Below are positions 15,163 to 20,579 of a stretch of DNA of 20,579 bases, piece by piece. Numbering within the stretch: position 1 is the stretch's first letter; every line of letters starts with the position of its first letter. Made by a program: the position numbers and the translations under genes. Origin of the DNA: a virus; the IMG/VR virus record IMGVR_UViG_3300025649_000018, positions 1-20,579 of that record, one strand, 5' to 3'. The notes beneath the pieces were generated by a model. That model was not told the DNA's origin and searched no databases. It saw nothing but the letters and a program-made list of their open reading frames with translations.

Positions 15163-15540
15163 ATGGCACAGCCTGTATTTCCATCATTCGCACGGTATCC
15201 AGTAGCAAGTGGATTTAATAAGTCCTATGCTTTTGACAATAGGATTGTAACTGAATTTGATAATGGGCCTTACCTGTCACAGGCTCGTCACACGGACGTT
15301 CCTAGATCCTGGACTGTTGTGTGGAGCTTTATGACAGCAGCGAATGTAGCGGCTCTGAATACATTTTATGAGGGAAGCGCTAATTGGGGGGCAGAGCCTA
15401 TCAAATGGACAGATCGGTCGGATGATGTTGACTACTTCGTTTATTTCAACGGACCGCCTGAATACAAACCGGAAAACGAGGATGCCTCTTTATGGCGAAT
15501 CTCCGTCACATTTATTGAGGCTCTTGGTAGTTACACGTAG
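15163..15540 (+). CDS. Minor tail protein, lambda M-like/DUF2460-like
   Basis: A 125-residue protein starting four bases after the tape measure stop, with GAGGAT upstream. It is beta-rich: FPSFARYPVASGFNKSY near the start, then PRSWTVVWSFMTAANVAALN (about 48-67), TFYEGSANWGAEPIKWTD (about 68-85) and a closing LWRISVTFIEAL. The W.V.W.F.T......F......W....F.W pattern is shared with gpM and related tail-tip proteins. It would sit between the tube end and the L-like protein in the tip complex. The order tape measure, M, L, K matches lambda. Confidence 0.75.
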   Translation: MAQPVFPSFARYPVASGFNKSYAFDNRIVTEFDNGPYLSQARHTDVPRSWTVVWSFMTAANVAALNTFYEGSANWGAEPIKWTDRSDDVDYFVYFNGPPEYKPENEDASLWRISVTFIEALGSYT

Positions 15541-15548
15541 GGGGACTA

Positions 15549-16160
15549 ATGTCTGTAAGCATGCCATCTAATATCACTAAGATTAAGAATGATTTGAATC
15601 AACCTGGAGCTTGGCCTTGGTTGATTGTTCTTACCACTCCTGATTCAACTATCCTTCGTTACGCTGGCAATACGGAGGATGTTTCTTATGATGGGGATAC
15701 GTATACAGCCTTGAATTTCAGTATTGATCAATTTTCTTTTAATACAGAAGGTGAGATTCCGGAAATCACGGCTTCGATTTCAAATATAGGTTATGCATTA
15801 CAATCATATATTCAAGACGGCGTGATCGGCGGTACTGTCAGTTTTCTTCAGGTCAATACGGATTACTTGGCTGAGGATTATTCTGAAGACCTATTGACGT
15901 TTACAATTTCTGGAGTGGAGGTCACATGGACGATTGTAAACTTTACCTTATCTATATCTCCGGAACTTCGATTCCGTACTCCTGAGGATCGATTCAATCC
16001 GTATACTTGTCGTCACAAGTTTAAAGGTGGACGATGTGGATATACAGGCGTTTTGACTTATTGTGATCGCAACCCAGATTCTTGCTCTGAGCGTGGCCGT
16101 TTCCCAGGTAGTTATGGTGGTCCTTTGTCCATGAGACGTGAAGCTGTGAGGTATGCATAA
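15549..16160 (+). CDS. Minor tail protein, lambda L-like with cysteine quartet
   Basis: A 203-residue protein starting at ATG 15549 behind GGGGA. The N-terminal 150 residues are a beta-rich tail domain: ILRYAGNTEDVSYDGDTYTA, EIPEITASISNIG, LTFTISGVEVTWTIVNFTLS. The C-terminal part holds cysteines 154, 163, 172 and 179, spaced C-x8-C-x8-C-x6-C around KFKGGRCGYTG. In lambda gpL and its relatives four C-terminal cysteines bind an iron-sulfur cluster; the same outer spacings here suggest the cluster is kept. It would close the tail tube and hold the J-like part. The stop overlaps the next start by one base (TAATG). Confidence 0.85.
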   Translation: MSVSMPSNITKIKNDLNQPGAWPWLIVLTTPDSTILRYAGNTEDVSYDGDTYTALNFSIDQFSFNTEGEIPEITASISNIGYALQSYIQDGVIGGTVSFLQVNTDYLAEDYSEDLLTFTISGVEVTWTIVNFTLSISPELRFRTPEDRFNPYTCRHKFKGGRCGYTGVLTYCDRNPDSCSERGRFPGSYGGPLSMRREAVRYA

Positions 16161-19100
16161 TGGTACGATTCACTCAACAAGAGTTGAATGAGATAATGGC
16201 TGAGTTTCTTGGCAAGCCGTATGAAGCAAAGGCTACAGGACCCGATAGCTATGATTGTTATGGATTGGTAAAAGTCTTTGCGGAACGGTTGGGTATGGAT
16301 CTACCTGATATCGGTTTGGTTGATCCCAAGGATGCGCGTCCTGTTTATGATCAACAGCAGCAGAATTACGAACAGTGTTTGTTCCCACGTCCATTTTCCC
16401 TTGTTACGTTTTCATCTAAGACTCTTTTGGATACTCATATCGGTTTGGTCCTCCCGAATGATAATCTATTTATCCATTGTCCAGGCAGGGCTCATGGAAA
16501 GGTTCTCGCGGAACCTTTGAGTCGTCGGCCTTGGCGGGATAAAGTTGATGGTTATTGGTGGGCGAAAGATTGGATTGAAGTAGTCATTATGCTCACACCC
16601 ATGACGACTTCTAAACGAGCTACACAGTTTGTCCGGGCAGGACGTTCGCTTGCGGAAATAATTGAACAGGATATAACTCGTGGACAGGATATACCACTCC
16701 ACGTTTTTTTGGATGCTGAACCCATTCTAAGGGCCGATTGGGCGGGGACCTACCCTACGTACGCCCAACAGATAGTTATCCGCCCCGAGCTGGCGAGAGG
16801 GGCCAAGCCTGTACAACTGATGGGTATGTTAGCCCTTGCTGTAGCTGCTCCGGCTATAATGGGGGCTGTCGCTCCTGGTTTGACTGGCGCTGCGAGTGCA
16901 ATGATGGCTGGGGAAGCTGCATATAGTGCTGGTACTATGATGGCCTATTCATTAGGCACTGCTGCAATTATGATGGGTGGGGCATTAGCCCTGAATGCGT
17001 TGGTGGGTGCGGATGAGGGTAAAGAAACAGAATCACAATCATATACCTGGAATCCCAAGACAACGCAACGAGTAGGTACACCTGTTCCTTTGGTGTATGG
17101 GACGTATGGCGTTCGAGGTGTTTTGATATGTAGCTACGCCTCAAGCAAATTAACGGAAGGGACAGACTTTCTCACAAAGGATGCATCAGTCACTTCTGCG
17201 GAAGACCTTATCCATCTAAAGATTGCGTATTCAGACGGTCCAATTGAAGGTATCGTGGATGGCACGGAAGAACTTAATAACAGGTCCATTGAATCTTATA
17301 ATGATGCAGATGATTGGGTGTTGGAGCATTTCACAGGAACAGAATCTCAGGCGGCTTCTACGGTAACAGATGCTTTCGAGATTCCAGTAAATCAAATGTG
17401 TAAAGACCAAAATCAGGATGATCATGAAATCACTAAGACTTTTACAGCAGTTGATTGCGATAAGGTTGCTATCGTTTTACGTTTCCCAAATGGTTTGACA
17501 AATTTCGATGCAGAGGGAGATGCAAATACTACCCGGATCGACACGAAAATTGAAATGCGTATTGCTGGAGGTTCTTGGCATACGTTGTTTGATTCACAAA
17601 TTATAGGTAAGAGCCGTGATCCGGTTCGTCTTAGATATTTTTGTCATGAGACATACGAGGGAGGCAGTGCTTTTACTATCACCCCAGGAATAGAATATGA
17701 AGCGCGGGTTTCGCGTAATAGCAGCCAACATTCAGATAGGGGTGATAATTTTTACTTCGATTCCATTCAATGTGTATTCGATACAGCTCAAAAACATCCA
17801 GGACTTGCTTACACAGCGATTGGGGCTGGGGCGGGGCAGGAGTTATCGGGTAGTATTGATTACTATGCACAGATAGAAGGGAAGCTCGTTTGTATTTATG
17901 ATTCTGGTGGGAATGTTACAAGTATCGAATGGTCAGATAATCCAGCATGGATTGCAGTAGATGTAGCCACACGTCCTGTTATTTCTGGTACAGGTGAGAG
18001 TGGTGATGCTTATGCGGTAGAGTATTATCGTCGGATGGACCCCAGTGACATTACGATGTCTGAATTTATCACTTTTGCGACATGGTGTGATGAGCAGGTT
18101 CCAATAACAGATGAGAGTGGTGATACTGAGAATCGATATGTGTTTAACGGTGTGATCGATTCTGAAATGGTAACGTGGGACGCCGTCCAACGGGTATGTA
18201 GAGCTGGATGTGCTATGCCGACGTTGACGGGAAATATTCTTGGTGTGGTAGTAGACAAACCTGCTACTCCATCCCAGATGTTCAATGTTTCAAATTTGCG
18301 TCCTGGTTTCCGCGTTACCTATCTGCCAACGAATGAAGTAGCTACAATCTATGATGCTGAATTTTATGATGAGACTGGGGACTATGCCAGAGAGAGTTAC
18401 CCCATTCCATTAAGAGGGGCAGCAGCGGATATTCCAGCGAATTTAGATTGTTGGGGAGCTACAAAACGTTCGCAAGTTTGGCGTAGAGCTACAAGGCAAC
18501 TTCGTATAAATCAGTACATGAAAAAGATGGTGGAGTTGCCTGCTGCCATTGATTCGATTTACACATCGTTAGGGGATGTTATATATGTCCAGCACCCGGC
18601 GATTGCTACTGGTGAAGGCGGTCGAATTGATACAGTATATGCCAATGGTATCAAAACGGATAAGGAATTGGATGTTGAGAGTGGTGAAACCTATACGTTG
18701 TTGATTCGTACACATGATGGTTCTGCTGAAAGGCTTAGTTATTATACTGTTGCTTCAGTAACGGGTGATAAGAATGATATAGTAACGATTGTCGGCGCGT
18801 GGGATTACACACCGAATGAAATGGATTTGTGGACGTTTGGAACTGCCACTGATGTTGTTGATACTTATAGGGTAACTGGTTTCCGGCGTCAGCGTTCTGG
18901 TAAAGTCATCCTTCAAGGAATGCAGTATACAACGGATTACTATACTGATGATGAAAACGCTCCTCGGATAGAGCCCCAAGTTTATTCTACAACGAAAGGG
19001 GGGACATCACCCTCCCTACTTCCTACAACTCAGCAAGCTGTAGCTGGACAAAAGCCGGGGGTGAGTCATATAGAGGAGTCCATCAAGTGGTATGGTTTGA

Positions 19101-20579
19101 ATTTTACTGGTGATGATGTTGATACCGTGACATGGACAGTCGATTTGGGCGGGGGGATCAAATACCAAGGCACTTGGGTTCCCATAGCGGATTCACAGTT
19201 TGGGGAGACGACAGATAAGTACATTTATTTTGATCCTAACATAGGCGATCCAAGATATCTTCAAACAACAAATGAGCTTTCTGATTTGTCCGGTGAAGCT
19301 CGTTATTTGTTCTGCATCAATGAGGGCGGCGTGGCGTTCTTTAAAGAGGGTGTTCTTGTTGCTAAGAATGGATCGTACATCGACGCCGACGATATGCCGA
19401 TTAGTGGCTCCGGCGCGAATCTCTTCGACGAGACTTTTGAGGATGCGTTCGGTCAAGTGACGTCTCACTGGGAACTGTATTCCAGCCATTCGATGACGTA
19501 CGCGGTGGCGTCGGCCAGCGGGGTTGCTGGCGGGAAGGTTTTGCAGTGTAGTGAGAATGTCGGGGCGATCTGGCACAAGCAGAGCATTCCGTTTGATCCG
19601 TCAAAACTCTATCGAGTTCGGATTCGGGCGAAGCGAACGGCGGGCATCTGTTCGCTTTATGCAGGGGTCGCCGGTCGCAATTCAGCCGATACGGCTTGGG
19701 TGGACTATACCGGGGCGGCGACGGCAAGGATGTGGGGCCAGCATTACGTGGTAGCGGTCGCTGAGTCGGGCGACGGCGCGTGGGAAATCTTCACGGGGTA
19801 TTTCAAGGGGCACGCAATTGGCAATGGGACGAACGTGGAATGCCCTGACCCGGCCAATCCTGGTGCGCTGCACGAAGACGTGCGGTATTTCCGGCCCTTC
19901 TTGTACATCAGTCAGAGCTCCGGTGAGTCGTGGGAGATTGACGAGTTCGCTATCGACGTCATCCCCGAGGACGCCGACCAAATCCCCGAGGGCGGCACCA
20001 ATAAATTTGCCGCTGAGTCGGGCGCCGACGTAACTGCGAACAATGCGGTAGATATTACGCACGTTGGCGTCGCGGCTCCTGGTTCACCTCAGGAAGGCTG
20101 GGTATGGTGTGACACGAGTGTTTCGCCCAATATGCTCAAGCGATATAGTGGCGCTGCTTGGATACAAATTGCAACGGTCGATGGGTCTTGGTCGCTTATC
20201 GTCGATGACGACGGGCACAAGCCCGAGGACGGTGCTGACGTAACTGCGAACAATGCGGTAGATATTACGCACGTTGGCGTCGCGGCTCCTGGTTCACCTC
20301 AGGAAGGCTGGGTATGGTGTGACACGAGTGTTTCGCCCAATATGCTCAAGCGATATAGTGGCGCTGCTTGGATACAAATTGCAACGGTCGATGGGTCTTG
20401 GTCGCTTATCGTCGATGACGACGGGCACAAGCCCGAGGACGGTGCTGACGTAACTGGCGACCACGAAGGCGATATCCAGTTAGACAATTGCGTCGAAGGC
20501 GTCAAGGGCGCCAAAACGTTCCATGACTACTTTCAAAATCCAGACAACGACGTCGCGACACGGTGGGTCAACCAGAGCG
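16160..20579 (+). CDS. Giant tail-tip protein: NlpC/P60 (K-like), I-like and J-like regions in one frame (partial)
   Basis: ATG 16160 opens a frame that I read through to the window end with no stop: more than 1473 codons. Residues ~8-140 are an NlpC/P60 cysteine peptidase: YDCYGL with Cys33, THIGLVL with His93, and FIHC with His106 as candidate catalytic residues; it would cut the cell wall on entry. Residues ~144-216 resemble the small I-like domain (VRAGRSLAEII, a late IVIRPEL). Residues ~217-284 are hydrophobic and Ala/Gly-rich, then YTWNP....RVGTPVPLVYG at ~295-314 opens the J-like hub. Residues ~1084-1270 look like a jelly-roll/carbohydrate-binding domain (SKLYRVRIRAKR, RYFRPFLYI, EIDEFAIDV). 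From 1290 come two identical 70-residue repeats. In lambda K, I and J are separate genes. An in-frame ATG at 16589 might make a J-only form, but has no clear binding site. Confidence 0.88.
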   Translation, partial: MVRFTQQELNEIMAEFLGKPYEAKATGPDSYDCYGLVKVFAERLGMDLPDIGLVDPKDARPVYDQQQQNYEQCLFPRPFSLVTFSSKTLLDTHIGLVLPNDNLFIHCPGRAHGKVLAEPLSRRPWRDKVDGYWWAKDWIEVVIMLTPMTTSKRATQFVRAGRSLAEIIEQDITRGQDIPLHVFLDAEPILRADWAGTYPTYAQQIVIRPELARGAKPVQLMGMLALAVAAPAIMGAVAPGLTGAASAMMAGEAAYSAGTMMAYSLGTAAIMMGGALALNALVGADEGKETESQSYTWNPKTTQRVGTPVPLVYGTYGVRGVLICSYASSKLTEGTDFLTKDASVTSAEDLIHLKIAYSDGPIEGIVDGTEELNNRSIESYNDADDWVLEHFTGTESQAASTVTDAFEIPVNQMCKDQNQDDHEITKTFTAVDCDKVAIVLRFPNGLTNFDAEGDANTTRIDTKIEMRIAGGSWHTLFDSQIIGKSRDPVRLRYFCHETYEGGSAFTITPGIEYEARVSRNSSQHSDRGDNFYFDSIQCVFDTAQKHPGLAYTAIGAGAGQELSGSIDYYAQIEGKLVCIYDSGGNVTSIEWSDNPAWIAVDVATRPVISGTGESGDAYAVEYYRRMDPSDITMSEFITFATWCDEQVPITDESGDTENRYVFNGVIDSEMVTWDAVQRVCRAGCAMPTLTGNILGVVVDKPATPSQMFNVSNLRPGFRVTYLPTNEVATIYDAEFYDETGDYARESYPIPLRGAAADIPANLDCWGATKRSQVWRRATRQLRINQYMKKMVELPAAIDSIYTSLGDVIYVQHPAIATGEGGRIDTVYANGIKTDKELDVESGETYTLLIRTHDGSAERLSYYTVASVTGDKNDIVTIVGAWDYTPNEMDLWTFGTATDVVDTYRVTGFRRQRSGKVILQGMQYTTDYYTDDENAPRIEPQVYSTTKGGTSPSLLPTTQQAVAGQKPGVSHIEESIKWYGLNFTGDDVDTVTWTVDLGGGIKYQGTWVPIADSQFGETTDKYIYFDPNIGDPRYLQTTNELSDLSGEARYLFCINEGGVAFFKEGVLVAKNGSYIDADDMPISGSGANLFDETFEDAFGQVTSHWELYSSHSMTYAVASASGVAGGKVLQCSENVGAIWHKQSIPFDPSKLYRVRIRAKRTAGICSLYAGVAGRNSADTAWVDYTGAATARMWGQHYVVAVAESGDGAWEIFTGYFKGHAIGNGTNVECPDPANPGALHEDVRYFRPFLYISQSSGESWEIDEFAIDVIPEDADQIPEGGTNKFAAESGADVTANNAVDITHVGVAAPGSPQEGWVWCDTSVSPNMLKRYSGAAWIQIATVDGSWSLIVDDDGHKPEDGADVTANNAVDITHVGVAAPGSPQEGWVWCDTSVSPNMLKRYSGAAWIQIATVDGSWSLIVDDDGHKPEDGADVTGDHEGDIQLDNCVEGVKGAKTFHDYFQNPDNDVATRWVNQS
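20027..20456 (+). repeat. Perfect 210-bp direct repeat in the tail-tip gene
   Basis: Bases 20027-20246 are identical to 20237-20456, a period of 210 bp (70 codons, in frame). Two full units are present; a third begins at 20447 with the same ten bases and then diverges. Each protein unit runs from DVTANNAVDITHVGV through EGWVWCDTS and LKRYSGAAW to HKPEDGA. The identity includes all silent positions. Confidence 0.95.

Noticed and set aside
16278-16926. Short + strand frames at 16278-16520 and 16738-16926
   Set aside because: They lie in other frames inside the long tail-tip gene, whose own frame is open and shows NlpC/P60 and I/J-like motifs throughout this stretch.
19193-20514. Several minus-strand frames at the right end
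   Set aside because: They are shadows of GC-rich third positions in the tail-tip gene; two of them repeat only because of the 210-bp duplication.

Overview
The window is a stretch of a tailed-phage (siphovirus-type) genome or prophage: the head and tail morphogenesis module, read left to right. The order matches lambda/HK97-like phages: protease/scaffold, decoration protein, major capsid protein, connectors, tail tube, frameshifted tail-assembly chaperones, tape measure, then the M-, L- and K/I/J-type tail-tip proteins. Terminase, portal, replication and lysogeny genes are not in the window. The base composition is moderate and mixed, and there are no tRNAs, so I cannot name the host. A Gram-negative-type host is plausible because the tail tip is lambda-like (NlpC/P60, an L-like cysteine quartet, a J-like core). 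That is inference.

Layout. (1) 1-1147: the end of an unrecognised + strand gene, a convergent minus-strand Sec-exported lysozyme-like gene, and a ~350 bp AT-rich gap in front of the structural operon. (2) 1148-4740: DUF2213-type prohead protease with a scaffold-like tail (probably also made alone from an internal start at 2039), decoration protein, HK97-fold major capsid protein, and an unknown protein. (3) 4744-7630: a DUF115/MptE-like putative transferase embedded in the operon, then connector/neck genes and small unknowns, mostly overlapping or a few bases apart. (4) 7636-11547: an 864-residue protein joining a LamG-like lectin domain, 23 repeats of about 20 residues and a tail-terminator-like domain; then the tail tube, a gp80-like structural protein, and a second, free-standing copy of the terminator-like domain. 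(5) 11580-12328: gpG/gpGT-type chaperones joined by a textbook -1 frameshift signal (GGGAAAC, stop codon, hairpin). (6) 12330-20579: tape measure protein, M-like and L-like tail proteins, and one giant open frame (more than 1473 codons, running off the window) that combines K-like NlpC/P60, I-like and J-like regions and ends in a GC-richer, repeat-bearing receptor-side section.

How the genes work together: the protease and scaffold shape and mature the capsid; decoration and major capsid proteins build the shell; the 5397-6890 genes close the neck; tube, chaperones and tape measure build the tail; M, L and the K-I-J polypeptide form the tip that binds and enters the host. The points most worth a second look are the frameshift cassette, the nested scaffold start, the LamG-repeat-terminator fusion with its second copy, the recent tandem DNA repeats in two host-facing proteins, the K-I-J fusion with a composition break near 19,380, and the transferase-like gene inside the head operon.
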